Of a stretch of DNA of 64,000 nucleotides, positions 17,026 through 27,283 are shown piece after piece; position 1 is the stretch's first letter, and every line of letters starts with the position of its first letter. Source of the stretch: Tessaracoccus flavescens (lineage in GTDB: Bacteria; Actinomycetota; Actinomycetes; Propionibacteriales; Propionibacteriaceae); the NCBI RefSeq assembly GCF_001998865.1, contig NZ_CP019607.1, positions 62,001-126,000 on the forward strand, in the 5' to 3' direction. The position numbers were made by a program, and so were the translations under genes. A model generated the notes under the pieces. The model did no database searches. It was not told the DNA's origin and was given only the letters and a program-made list of their open reading frames with translations.

Positions 17026-17895
17026 ATGGAAACCATCGACATCCCTCTCATCTGGCTCGACGACGGAGACGACGTGCGCCTGGCCCGCGCCGTCGAGGCG
17101 GGCGTCTACGCGGCGCACCTCATCGCGACCCAAGGCCCCGACCACAGGCTTCAGGCGGTCGTCGAGGCCGGCCACAGCGCGGAGGAACGCCTCTGGTGGG
17201 TCGGACTTCGCATCGCACGCATGATCTCCTCCCGGGTCGCCGCGACCAACCAGCTGCCCCGCGACGACCTGTTCCAGGAGTCGTGTGTGGCGGTCGCCCA
17301 GGCCATCCGCGCCTTCGACCACTCCCGCGGGGTCCGCTTCACCACGTTCGTGCACCATGTGGTGCGTCAGTCGCTGTTGGATGCGGAGAAGTTCCGCGTG
17401 GGAACCTCCGCGGCCTCGCGCTGGGACAGGCGGGCCGCGCGCCTCGTCGAGCTGGCCCGGCGCCGCGACCCACGGCAGAGCATCGTCGAGGCAGCCCGGG
17501 CCGCCGGAGTCAGCGTCGGGGCCGCAAGGAGAGGCAGGACGCGCCTGGTTCCACTGGACGACGTGGCCACGCATGACCCTGGGGCGGAGTCGACCCTCGA
17601 ACGGGTGGGCCTGCCGAGCCTCGAGTTCCTCGACCTGCTGACCCCGAGGCATCGGATGGTGCTGCGCGAGCGCTACTTCCGCGAACGGATCACCTTGGCC
17701 GAGTTGGCAGCCCGGCTCGGGGTGTCCACGTCAACAGCGTGCAGGTGGGAGCGCAGCGCGATCGCGGAGGCGCGTGCGGTGCTCGACGCGGAGCGCACGA
17801 CGCTCAGCCGAGGCCGACGCTCTGCAGCCGCTTGCGACGCATCTCCAGTTCCGTCAGTTGAGCGAACTGGGCCCGGTGCCCCGTCGGATCCTTGA
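17026..17895 (+). CDS. Sigma-70-family RNA polymerase sigma factor (divergent)
   Basis: 289 aa. Region 2 lies at about residues 80-125 (LPRDDLFQESCVAVAQAIRA, FDHSRGVRFTTFVHHVVRQS), and region 4 at about 203-250 with the HTH ITLAELAARLGVSTSTACRW. A short region-3-like stretch (RDPRQSIVEAARAAGVSVG) lies between. Region 1.1 is absent, so it is an alternative, not the primary, sigma. No anti-sigma gene is adjacent. The last 30 residues are Arg/Ser/Pro-rich and encoded antisense to the 3' end of dnaG (92-bp convergent overlap). Regulon unknown. Confidence 0.88.
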   Translation: METIDIPLIWLDDGDDVRLARAVEAGVYAAHLIATQGPDHRLQAVVEAGHSAEERLWWVGLRIARMISSRVAATNQLPRDDLFQESCVAVAQAIRAFDHSRGVRFTTFVHHVVRQSLLDAEKFRVGTSAASRWDRRAARLVELARRRDPRQSIVEAARAAGVSVGAARRGRTRLVPLDDVATHDPGAESTLERVGLPSLEFLDLLTPRHRMVLRERYFRERITLAELAARLGVSTSTACRWERSAIAEARAVLDAERTTLSRGRRSAAACDASPVPSVERTGPGAPSDP

Positions 17896-19630
17896 CCGGG
17901 TCCGTGCGCTGCAGCCGCGACTTCAGGTCGGCGATCTCGCGGGTGACCCGCGAGAGTTGGAGCCGCGAGGAGTGCATCAGCGAATAGGTCTCGTCCGGCT
18001 CACGCAGCAACGGCTCGACCAGGAGCGCGACCAGGAGCTGCTGCACCAGCTCGTTGGGGGCCTCTGCGCGCAGCCGGTCGGCCCAGCCCTGCTGGAACGG
18101 CACCGACGCGATCAGCCGGAACACGGCGGCATAACCGGGGTGCGCGAAGTCCGTGGGCTCCACGGAGTTCCACGCCGCGTCGAAGGTGAGGGGGAACTGC
18201 AGCATGAGCTTCAGCGTGTCGCGTTCGAGCCGCAGGGCGGGGTCATCCGGGTTCGGCCAGCCGGGGTCGGCCGCAGGGCGCTCGGGCTCGGCCACCTCAA
18301 CGTGTTGACGGTGCCTGCCCGCGTTGGCAGCCTCACGGCGGACGTCATCGAGGTCCATGCCGAGCACCCCCGCCAACTCGCGAAGGTACTGGGAGACCAG
18401 GGACTGGTCGCGGATCGAGCCGACCAGCTCGGCCCCCTCCCGTGCCGCGGCGAGCCTGCCGTCGGCGCGGTCGAGGTCGTAGCTCTTGGCGATGTTGGCC
18501 ATCACGAAGCGGTAGAGCGGGATCCTGCGGGCGACCAGCTCACGGACGGCCGCCTCGCCCTGCTGCAGGCGCAGGTCGCACGGGTCGAGCCCCGTCGGCT
18601 CGACGGCCACGTAGGTCTGGGCGATGAAGTTCTGGTCCCCCTTGAACACCTTCAGCGCGGCCGCCTGGCCTGCCTTGTCGCCGTCGAAGGTGAAGATGAC
18701 CTCCCCGTGCAGCCCGTCGCTTGTGCCCATGAGGCGCTGCAGGAGCCTGCTGTGATCGTCACCGAATGCCGTGCCACAGGAGGCGACCGCCGTCTCGACG
18801 CCTGCGAGGTGGGCGGCCATCACGTCGGTGTAGCCCTCGACCACCACGGCCTGCGACTTGCGGCCGATCTCGCGACGGGCGAGGTCGAGGCCGTAGAGCA
18901 CCTGGGATTTCTTGTAGACCGGTGACTCGGGCGTGTTGATGTACTTGGCTGGCAGGCGGTCGTCGTCATAGATGCGACGGGCCCCGAAGCCGAGCACGGC
19001 CTGGGCGGAGTCACGGATCGGCCACAGGACGCGGCCGGTGAAGAAGTCGCGGCCCGAATCGCGCACGAGACCGGCCGACTTGAGGACCTCGTCGGTGAAT
19101 CCCTTCGCCTTCAGCGTCTGGCGCAGGGCGGATCCGTGCCGCGGCGCGTACCCGATGCCGAAGTGCTGGGAGACCTCGCGGTCGAACCCGCGACCATGCA
19201 GGAACTGACGACCCGCGACCGCCTCCGGCGAGTCGAGTTGGGCGGCGAAGAAGGCCTGGGCGGCCTCGTTGGCCTCGAGGATGCGCTTGCGCATGCCGGG
19301 TGCCTGCCCGGGGCCGGTGCCGTCGTCCTCGACCCGCAACACGATGCCCGCCTTGTCTGCCAGCACCTGGATGGCCTCGACGAAGGACAGATTCTGCTGA
19401 CGCTGCAGGAACGTGATGACGTCGCCACCCTCACCGCAGCCGAAGCAGTAGTAGAAGCCCCGTGCAGGCGTGACGGTGAAGCTGGGGGTCTTCTCGTCGT
19501 GGAAGGGACACAAGCCCTTCAGCGAGCCGCCTCCGGCGTTGCGCAGAGCGACGTAGCCCCCCACGACATCCTCGATCCGGCTGCGCTCGCGGACCGCCGC
19601 GATATCCTCATCGTTGATCCGCCCGGCCAT
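17804..19630 (-). CDS. dnaG: DNA primase
   Basis: About 608 aa. CHC2 zinc finger CPFHDEKTPSF then YYCFGCGEGGD near residues 40-70; TOPRIM motifs VVVEGYTDVMA and FDGDKAGQ; a C-terminal helicase-binding domain with QFPLTFDAAW. MAGRINDEDIAAVRE is the typical start. Synthesises RNA primers at the replication fork. It overlaps the convergent sigma-factor gene at its 3' end and is divergent from the UPF0014 permease gene. Confidence 0.96.
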   Translation of the reverse strand: MAGRINDEDIAAVRERSRIEDVVGGYVALRNAGGGSLKGLCPFHDEKTPSFTVTPARGFYYCFGCGEGGDVITFLQRQQNLSFVEAIQVLADKAGIVLRVEDDGTGPGQAPGMRKRILEANEAAQAFFAAQLDSPEAVAGRQFLHGRGFDREVSQHFGIGYAPRHGSALRQTLKAKGFTDEVLKSAGLVRDSGRDFFTGRVLWPIRDSAQAVLGFGARRIYDDDRLPAKYINTPESPVYKKSQVLYGLDLARREIGRKSQAVVVEGYTDVMAAHLAGVETAVASCGTAFGDDHSRLLQRLMGTSDGLHGEVIFTFDGDKAGQAAALKVFKGDQNFIAQTYVAVEPTGLDPCDLRLQQGEAAVRELVARRIPLYRFVMANIAKSYDLDRADGRLAAAREGAELVGSIRDQSLVSQYLRELAGVLGMDLDDVRREAANAGRHRQHVEVAEPERPAADPGWPNPDDPALRLERDTLKLMLQFPLTFDAAWNSVEPTDFAHPGYAAVFRLIASVPFQQGWADRLRAEAPNELVQQLLVALLVEPLLREPDETYSLMHSSRLQLSRVTREIADLKSRLQRTDPVKDPTGHRAQFAQLTELEMRRKRLQSVGLG

Positions 19631-19664
19631 GACTCCCGAGTGTAGTGCCACTACTGTGAGGCTC

Positions 19665-20429
19665 GTGACGGTGGAACTGGGGTGGCAGCTCGGCCTGGCC
19701 CTCGTCCTGCTCGTCGGCCTCGGCACCGGTGTCGCGCTGTGGGGGCGACTGCCCACGGCGAAGTCCATCCCGTGGGTCGCGCTGCGCTCCGGTGCGCAGC
19801 TGCTCGCGGTCTCGCTCATCGTCGGCGTCGCCCTCTCAGAGGTGTGGCTCGCACTCATCTTCGTCAGCGTGATGTTCACGATCGGCGTGTTCACCACCTC
19901 GCGCCGCACCGGGCTGCGCACCTGGCGGTCGCGGGGCGCAGCCGGTCTTGCGATGCTGGCCGGGGCCCTTCCCGTCCTGGCGATCATCTTCCTCACGGGG
20001 ACCGCGCCGCTCAACGGGCCCGCCCTCGTGCCGATCGCGAGCATCATCATCGGAGCGATGATGACCACGCAGACGCTGGTCGGACGCCGGGGCTTCGCCG
20101 AGCTGCGCGGGAACCTCCCCGAATACGCGGCCTACCTCTCGCTCGGACTTGAACGCACGTACGCCGTGCACGCGATCGTGTCCCACTCGCTGCACGAGGC
20201 GGTCATCCCGGCCCTCGACCAGACCCGCACCGCCGGCCTGGTCACCCTTCCCGGCGCCTACGTCGGGGTGCTGCTTGGCGGCGGTTCTCCCCTTCAGGCG
20301 GCCGCCGCGCAGGTGCTAGTCCTGGTCGGGATCAACTGCGGCCACACCTGCACCGCTGTGACCGCACGGTGGCTGATGGCGAGGGGATGGCTGCTTCCGC
20401 CCGATCTGCGCGAGCGGCTCCGCCCCTGA
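19665..20429 (+). CDS. UPF0014 / FetB-like ABC permease without its ATPase
   Basis: About 254 aa, seven or so hydrophobic segments. The family signature is clear: PIASIIIGAMMTT in the middle and DQTRTAGLVTLPGAYVGVLL plus GGGSPLQAAAAQVLVLVG near the end. In E. coli the family member FetB works with the ATPase FetA in iron homeostasis. Here no ATPase gene is adjacent (dnaG on one side, dgt on the other), so the partner must be elsewhere or missing. Several GTG starts are possible between 19656 and 19671; I chose 19665. Confidence 0.85.
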   Translation: MTVELGWQLGLALVLLVGLGTGVALWGRLPTAKSIPWVALRSGAQLLAVSLIVGVALSEVWLALIFVSVMFTIGVFTTSRRTGLRTWRSRGAAGLAMLAGALPVLAIIFLTGTAPLNGPALVPIASIIIGAMMTTQTLVGRRGFAELRGNLPEYAAYLSLGLERTYAVHAIVSHSLHEAVIPALDQTRTAGLVTLPGAYVGVLLGGGSPLQAAAAQVLVLVGINCGHTCTAVTARWLMARGWLLPPDLRERLRP

Positions 20430-21539
20430 TCAGGCTCCGCGACCGATGCCCCGCGGCAGCCGCTTCGGATCCCAGCCGAGCAGGATCTTCGCCTGTTCGA
20501 ACGCGAACCGGTCGGTCATCCCCCCGACGTAGGCCACGGCTCCGCGCACCAGATCGTCGTGGAGGTACTCCCCCGGCAGCGCGTCGGGATTGTCAAGGTA
20601 GTAGCCGACCAGATCGGTCAGCACCCGCACGACGGTGTGTGACTGGGCGAGAGACTCGGGCCGGGTGTAGATCCGCTCATAGTTGAACCTGCGCAACTCG
20701 CCGAGCGCCTCGGCGGTGGTGGCGTCCATGCCGACGCAGCCGTGCAGCGAGGTGGCGTCGATCACCGCGTTGATGAAGGTGGCAAGCTGCTGCCTGCGAC
20801 TCGTCCCCGCCACCTCCCGCACGATCTCGGGCAGCTCGGAGACCTCGACGATCCCGGCGTGCACCGCGTCCTCGAGGTCGTGCGCACAGTAGGCGATGCG
20901 GTCGGCCCACGAGACGATCTCCCCCTCGACCGTCGCGGGCGCGGGCCTCGACCAGGAATGGTTGCGGATCCCGTCCAGCGTCTGCACCGTCAGGTTCAGC
21001 TCGGCAAGCACCACGTCCGCGCCCCAAGGGCCATGGTCGTAGCCGCCGTCGATGAACTGGTCGAACGCATCCTCCGAGGCATGACCGCCCGGTCCGTGAC
21101 CGCAGTCGTGGCCCAGCGCGATGGCATCGGCGAGCGTCACGTTGACGCCGATCCCGCGGGCCATCGCGACGGCGGCCTGCGCCACCTCGAGGGCGTGGGT
21201 CAGGCGGGTGCGCTGGTGGTCGGTCGGGTAGACGACGACCTGGGTCTTGCCCGCGAGCCGCCGGAACGCCGTGGAGTGCACGATCCGGTCACGGTCCCGC
21301 TCGAAGCAGGTGCGCAACGGATCGGGCTCCTCGGCCCGGGGGCGCTCGCCTGCCCCCTCGGCGAAGGTGGCCTCGCTGACGAACTGCAGCCGCTCGAGCG
21401 CCTCCCTCGCCTCACGCCGACGGGCACCGCGCGCCGTGACGCGGGCCTGCGACGTCGAATGGGCGGAGATCAGGTCGTTCCCGTGGCCGTGCATGGTGGC
21501 GGCCCACAGCTTCGTCCGGGGCAGGAGCGGTTCGTTCAT
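20430..21539 (-). CDS. dgt: dGTPase-like HD-domain phosphohydrolase
   Basis: 369 aa. The HD-domain metal ligands are visible: RLTHALEVAQ near residue 118, then LGHDCGHGPGGHASEDAF, and a later Asp in VSWADRIAYCAHDLEDA. RIVHSTAFRRLAGKTQV is the typical dGTPase-like N-terminal block. Enzymes of this class cut dNTPs into nucleoside and triphosphate. The first 45 residues are Arg/Ala-rich and the true start could be later. Between an orphan permease (convergent) and citrate synthase (same strand, 24 bp upstream). Confidence 0.9.
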   Translation of the reverse strand: MNEPLLPRTKLWAATMHGHGNDLISAHSTSQARVTARGARRREAREALERLQFVSEATFAEGAGERPRAEEPDPLRTCFERDRDRIVHSTAFRRLAGKTQVVVYPTDHQRTRLTHALEVAQAAVAMARGIGVNVTLADAIALGHDCGHGPGGHASEDAFDQFIDGGYDHGPWGADVVLAELNLTVQTLDGIRNHSWSRPAPATVEGEIVSWADRIAYCAHDLEDAVHAGIVEVSELPEIVREVAGTSRRQQLATFINAVIDATSLHGCVGMDATTAEALGELRRFNYERIYTRPESLAQSHTVVRVLTDLVGYYLDNPDALPGEYLHDDLVRGAVAYVGGMTDRFAFEQAKILLGWDPKRLPRGIGRGA

Positions 21540-21563
21540 GTCGCCGCCAACCTACCCGATGGC

Positions 21564-22850
<1,287 letters not shown>

Positions 22851-22949
22851 GGACGTGGACCTCCGATCCGGACCGAGCGGCCCGCCTGTGAATCTAGCCA
22901 ACCGCCCGACGCCTCCTGTCGGCGGGTCCGGCTACGGGAGGCTGCGAGC

Positions 22950-23536
22950 AGGGACTCAAGTCGCGGACACCACGCACCGCGCCGGATCTCTCGAGGTTCG
23001 GCGCCTCGCCGGCAGACGGCCCACGGCACCCGATCCCCGGTGCCGATCCGTCGCCCGCGACGGAGCAGGGCGGAGTGCCGGGCCCCTGGCACGCACGCCT
23101 CCCACACTTCAGGCTGGAGTTCACGCCTTCCGCGGGAGCGGAGATCCAGGCCGAGTACCTGCTGCCGCGCACGGACGTTCCGGCCGCCATCGCCACACTG
23201 CAGCCGCTCGCCGACGACATCACCCGCCTGCTGCACGTCTCGGAACTGCGCACCATGCGTGCCGACGACCTGTGGCTCTCCCCCGCCTACGGGCGCGACA
23301 CCGTCGGGATCCACTTCACGTGGAAGGACCGGCCGGACGAGCTGTACGCATTCCTGCCAACGCTCGAGGCGGCGCTGCCGAACTCGGCCCGCCCCCACTG
23401 GGGAAAGATGACAACGCTGCCCCCGGAGGAGATCACCGCCCGCCACGAGCGCTGGCCAGACTTCGCCCGGCTCGCCGGGTCGCTCGATCCGGAACGACGC
23501 TTCGTCGGTCAGTACCTGGAACGCCTCGGCCTCTGA
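22950..23536 (+). pseudogene. C-terminal remnant of an alditol (xylitol/sorbitol) oxidase
   Basis: Only the last part of an FAD-linked ALO-family oxidase survives. In one frame one reads DLSRFGASPADGPRHPIPGA, TEQGGVPGPWHARLPHFRLE, DDLWLSPAYGRDTVGIHFTW, PHWGKMTTLP and a final LDPERRFVGQYLERLGL, all characteristic blocks of AldO-type enzymes. The FAD-binding domain (about 250 residues) with its covalent-flavin His is absent; the upstream bases run into the citrate synthase leader. No credible start codon exists before the remnant, although an ATG at 23075 lies inside it. Gene decay by 5' deletion is the simplest reading. Confidence 0.75.
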
Positions 23537-23539
23537 GGC

Positions 23540-24691
23540 CTAGCCCCCCGACACGCCGATCTCGGCGTCGGCGAGATCGAGGTCACAGCCGGACGTGTCG
23601 TCGTACCAGCCGTACGGAAGCACGACCTTCCCCCGCGGCGAACCCTGACGACCGCGAGGGGTGCCGAGCTCGGCGACCGGGAACTCGGCCGACGCGTCGA
23701 GCTCGTCGACGAGGCCGCGCAGTTCGTCCAGCGTGGAGACCATGGCGAAGCGACGGCGCAGCTCGCCGACCGGGTAGCCCTTGAAGTACCACGCCATGTG
23801 CTTGCGCAGGTCGGTCAGCCCGTGCCGCTCGTCCGAGAGTGCGACGAGCAGTTCCGCGTGGCGGATGATCATCCTGCCGACCTCGCCGAGGGTGGGCCGC
23901 AGCCGGAGCTCCTCACCGCGGAACGCGGCGGCGAGGTCACCGAACAGCCAGGGTCGACCGAGGCAGCCGCGCCCGATCACGACCCCGGCGCAACCGGTCT
24001 CGTCCATCATCCTCAGGGCGTCCTCGGCCTCCCAGATGTCGCCATTGCCGAGCACGGGGATGTCGACGGCGTCGACCAGTTCGCGAATGCGCGCCCAGTC
24101 GGCCTCGCCCGAGTAGGCCTGCTGGACGGTGCGACCGTGCAGCGCGATCGCCGCGGCACCCTCCTCCTCGGCGATCCGGCCCGCGTCGAGGAACGTCTCG
24201 TGTTCGGCGTCGATGCCGATCCTGGTCTTGATGGTGACGGGGACGCCGAACTCGTCGGCCGCCCTGACCGTCTCGCGGACGATCGAGCGCAGCCGGTCAC
24301 GCTTGTACGGGAGCACGCCACCGCCGCCCTTGCGGGTGACCTTCGGCACGGGACAGCCGAAGTTGAGGTCGATGTGGTCGACGGCGAAGTCGCGGATCAG
24401 GATCCGCGCGGCGTCGGCCATGACGTCGGCATCGACGCCATAGAGCTGGACCGAGCGGGTCGTCTCCCCCGGATCGAACTGGAGCATGTCGTGCGTCTTG
24501 TGGTCGCCGACCACGAGGCCGCGCGAGGTGATCATCTCGCAGACGTACAGGCCCGCCCCCTGCTCACGACAGAGCTGTCGGTAGGCGGCGTTTGTCACGC
24601 CCGCCATCGGCGCCAGCACCACGGGCAGGTCGACGACCACCGCGTCGCGGCGGCTCGGTGCGTGCAGACGCAGCGGGGCAACGGCAGGCAT
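23540..24691 (-). CDS. dusB: tRNA-dihydrouridine synthase (DusB type)
   Basis: About 383 aa. FMN-binding start LAPMAGVTNAAYRQLC; catalytic Cys in LNFGCPVPKVTRKGGG; TIKTRIGID and ALHGRTVQQAYSGEADW follow, then VLGNGDIW and VVIGRGCLGRPW. This is the DusB/Nifr3 pattern. Reduces uridines in the tRNA D loop. AGGAG lies 4 bases before the chosen ATG. The C-terminus is longer than in E. coli, as usual in actinobacteria. Confidence 0.94.
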   Translation of the reverse strand: MPAVAPLRLHAPSRRDAVVVDLPVVLAPMAGVTNAAYRQLCREQGAGLYVCEMITSRGLVVGDHKTHDMLQFDPGETTRSVQLYGVDADVMADAARILIRDFAVDHIDLNFGCPVPKVTRKGGGGVLPYKRDRLRSIVRETVRAADEFGVPVTIKTRIGIDAEHETFLDAGRIAEEEGAAAIALHGRTVQQAYSGEADWARIRELVDAVDIPVLGNGDIWEAEDALRMMDETGCAGVVIGRGCLGRPWLFGDLAAAFRGEELRLRPTLGEVGRMIIRHAELLVALSDERHGLTDLRKHMAWYFKGYPVGELRRRFAMVSTLDELRGLVDELDASAEFPVAELGTPRGRQGSPRGKVVLPYGWYDDTSGCDLDLADAEIGVSGG

Positions 24692-24755
24692 GTCTCTCCT
24701 GAGGGTTCGGGCAACCACAGGAGTTTACGTCAGGGCGCCACGACGGCCGAATCCT

Positions 24756-26894
24756 CTAGAGGCGCTCGAGTTCGAAGAGCACCGCCGTCTCCGGCAGCAG
24801 CTGAGGACAACGCAGGCCCGCCTGCATCAGCACCCGACCGGGCAGTTCGACCGGGGCCGCCTCCCATGGCGGACGGTTCGCGGGTGGGATCGGCTGCCGG
24901 TCGATGGCCGTCACCCGGTACCGCGCGTCCGGGTCGAGGCCGCGGAAGCGGAGCATGCCGAGGTTGCCGAGCGGGCTGGCGGAGAGCTGCGAGACGGAGA
25001 AGATCGCCTTCTCAGGAGTGACCACCCCCTTGAAGTACGTGTCAGGGTCAGGCAGGTCGATGCGGACGACGCGTCCGGCGAGAAGCACGTCCCGGTTGGT
25101 CTTGTACCAGTCGATCCACCATGCGAGTTCGCTCAGTTCGTCCTCGCTCGCCTGTGCGAGGTCCCATTCGATGCCGAGATGGCCGAACACCGCGGTGGCG
25201 GCCCGGAAGCCGAGGTCGTGCCAGCGTCCCGTCGTGTGCGACCGGCCGGAGGCCACGTGGCTTCCCTGGAACTCGGGTGGGATCAACTGCCCGGTCCACC
25301 AGAGCATCCGCTGTCGCTCGGCCGGGTCGATGATGTCGGAGACCCAGACGCGTTCGGCTCGTCTGAGCACCTCGAGGTCGACGCGGCTGCCGCCCGAGCT
25401 GCACGACTCGAACTCGACGTGGGGGTGGGCCTGCCTCAACGCGTCGAGGAGGCGGTAGAAGGCGAGCGTCTGCTCGTGGACGGCCGCCCGCCCGTGCGGG
25501 GCGGTGCCAGCGTCGACGAGGTCGCGGTTGTGGTCCCACTTCACGTAGTCGATCCGGTTCTCGCGCAGGACGGCGTCGACCTGGGAGAACACATGCGTCC
25601 ATGCCTCGGGAACCGACAGATTCATGATCTGCTGGAACCTGGCCTGGACGGGGAGCCGGCCGGCGGGCTGCATGATCCATTCGGGGTGGGCTCGCGCCAC
25701 GTCCGAGTCCTCGTTGACCGCCTCGGGTTCGAACCAGAGGCCGAACTGCATCCCGAGGTCGTGCACCCGCTCGATCAGCGGGGTGAGCCCGTTGGGCCAG
25801 GCGTCGCCCGAGACGACCCAGTCGCCGAGCCCCGACCGCTCGTTGCGACGGGAGCCGAACCAGCCGTCGTCGAGCACGAAACGCTCCACCCCGAGCGAGG
25901 CGGCGCGCTCGGCGAGGTCGAGGAGCCTGGCCGCGTCGTGGTCGAAATAGACGGCCTCCCAGACGTTCAGGGTGACCGGACGCTGGGCGGAGGGGGCGTG
26001 CGGAAGGCCGCGCAGGAACTCGTGGAACCGTCCGGCGACCTGATCGAGCCCCTCACCGTGGGCGAAGTAGAGCCAGGGGGTCGAGTACCGCTCCCCCGAA
26101 CCGAGGCGCACCTCGCCGGGCAGCAGCAGTTCTCCTCCGGAGAGAGCCTGGTGGCCGTTGAGATCGCGCTCGAACTGATGGACGTGGTTGCCGCTCCATG
26201 CGGTGTGGACGGCCCACACCTCGCCGGCGGCGTAGCCGAAGCCATGCGTCCCCGCGTGCAGGACGTAGGCCGCGTCGGGCCCAGTGCGACCATGCCTTCC
26301 CTCCCTGCGGTGCTGGCCGACCCCCATCTGGCGACGCTGGGGGAACCGTTCGACGCCCCAGCGTCCGGCGAAGTCGAGCACCTCATCGGCACGGGCAGGC
26401 ACCGGCAGCGAGAGCGTGAACTCGTCGATCTGGTAGCCGGGCTCGCCGGTGTTGGTGAGCGTTCCGCGCACGGCGACGAGCCCCTCTGCGGTCAGCTCGA
26501 CGAGGATCGTGAGTTCCAGCCCGGATTCCGGCGCGGCGGCGTCGAAGCTGACGAGCGAGGATCCGAGTTCGTGGTGACCCACCAGTCCCTCGCCCTCGAA
26601 GGCGACACGGGTCACCCGCCAGTCGGGCGTCCATGCCTCCCCCGCGCGGGAGCCGATCAGCCCCGGTCGGACGGTGATGCCCTCGCGTGCCTCCGGAAGC
26701 ATCGCGTAGCGAAGCGGCACGTCCGGCTGACTCGCCATCACAGGCAGCCGTTCGGCGGTGATCAGCTGGGCGAAGGCTTCAGCGTCGACCCGGCCGAGGT
26801 CGGCTCCCCAGTGGAGCACGCGCGGAAGTCGGGAGTCCTCTACCGCGAGCACGAGGCTTACCCCGGCCGACGAGAGATGCAGCGTTGCGTCCAT
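24756..26894 (-). CDS. GH36 alpha-galactosidase
   Basis: 712 aa. Nucleophile Asp in YVKWDHNRD and acid/base Asp in WVSDIIDPAERQR are present, with LGVERFVLDDGWFG, the W-F-G loop, and FGLWFEPEAVN of the TIM barrel. An N-terminal beta-sandwich of about 300 residues and a small C-terminal domain complete the bacterial GH36 architecture. No signal peptide, so it acts inside on imported alpha-galactosides such as melibiose or raffinose. No transporter is next to it; the sugar ABC operons at 37-40 and 62-64 kb are candidates only. Confidence 0.94.
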   Translation of the reverse strand: MDATLHLSSAGVSLVLAVEDSRLPRVLHWGADLGRVDAEAFAQLITAERLPVMASQPDVPLRYAMLPEAREGITVRPGLIGSRAGEAWTPDWRVTRVAFEGEGLVGHHELGSSLVSFDAAAPESGLELTILVELTAEGLVAVRGTLTNTGEPGYQIDEFTLSLPVPARADEVLDFAGRWGVERFPQRRQMGVGQHRREGRHGRTGPDAAYVLHAGTHGFGYAAGEVWAVHTAWSGNHVHQFERDLNGHQALSGGELLLPGEVRLGSGERYSTPWLYFAHGEGLDQVAGRFHEFLRGLPHAPSAQRPVTLNVWEAVYFDHDAARLLDLAERAASLGVERFVLDDGWFGSRRNERSGLGDWVVSGDAWPNGLTPLIERVHDLGMQFGLWFEPEAVNEDSDVARAHPEWIMQPAGRLPVQARFQQIMNLSVPEAWTHVFSQVDAVLRENRIDYVKWDHNRDLVDAGTAPHGRAAVHEQTLAFYRLLDALRQAHPHVEFESCSSGGSRVDLEVLRRAERVWVSDIIDPAERQRMLWWTGQLIPPEFQGSHVASGRSHTTGRWHDLGFRAATAVFGHLGIEWDLAQASEDELSELAWWIDWYKTNRDVLLAGRVVRIDLPDPDTYFKGVVTPEKAIFSVSQLSASPLGNLGMLRFRGLDPDARYRVTAIDRQPIPPANRPPWEAAPVELPGRVLMQAGLRCPQLLPETAVLFELERL

Positions 26895-26907
26895 GCAGAG
26901 ACCCCCG

Positions 26908-27207
26908 TCAGGAGATGCGGGGAAGGTTAGCGCCGAGCTCGTCCGGCGGCAGGTACGCGCTCGGCTCGTCGATGGCCCGGGACAGCAGCGGGGTGAGCAG
27001 CAGCTTGGCGTCGTAGCCGTTGAAGGAACGCCGGTAGGCGCCGACGGAGGCCCAGCGTCCGACGATGGCCCAGAGTTCCTGATCGTCTAGATTCTGCACC
27101 ACCTCGAGCGAGAGGCATCCCTCCCGCTGAGACCACCAGTGGACGACCTCGTCGGCCTGCGCCAGGAAGCCTGGATCGGTGGTGCGGAAACGACTGATGG
27201 CGAGCAT
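26908..27207 (-). CDS. Antibiotic-biosynthesis-monooxygenase-type small protein
   Basis: 99 aa. One ferredoxin-like ABM repeat: MLAISRFRTTD, a helix, GCLSLEVVQNLDDQELWAIV, WASVGAYRRSFNGYDAK. Proteins of this kind dimerise to a barrel and may be monooxygenases, haem-degrading or simply ligand-binding. It is 13 bp upstream of the alpha-galactosidase on the same strand, thus probably in the same transcript, but the functional link is unclear. Confidence 0.7.
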   Translation of the reverse strand: MLAISRFRTTDPGFLAQADEVVHWWSQREGCLSLEVVQNLDDQELWAIVGRWASVGAYRRSFNGYDAKLLLTPLLSRAIDEPSAYLPPDELGANLPRIS

Positions 27208-27244
27208 GCAGCGAGACTATCCAATCCGAGGGTGGGCGGCCGCC

Positions 27245-27282
27245 TTGACTCCCGACCCGCCACTAATGATAATGGTTTTCAT
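27245..27282 (+). promoter_or_regulatory. znu promoter overlapped by a Zur-like box
   Basis: TTGACT (27245-27250) and GATAAT (27268-27273), 17 bases apart, form a near-consensus promoter. ATGATAATGGTTTTCAT (27266-27282) is an imperfect inverted repeat of the Fur/Zur type covering the -10 box and the transcription start. The znuA ATG is at 27284, so the mRNA has almost no leader. A Zur gene lies in the same operon, which makes zinc-dependent autorepression the obvious model. Confidence 0.75.
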
Positions 27283-27283
27283 C

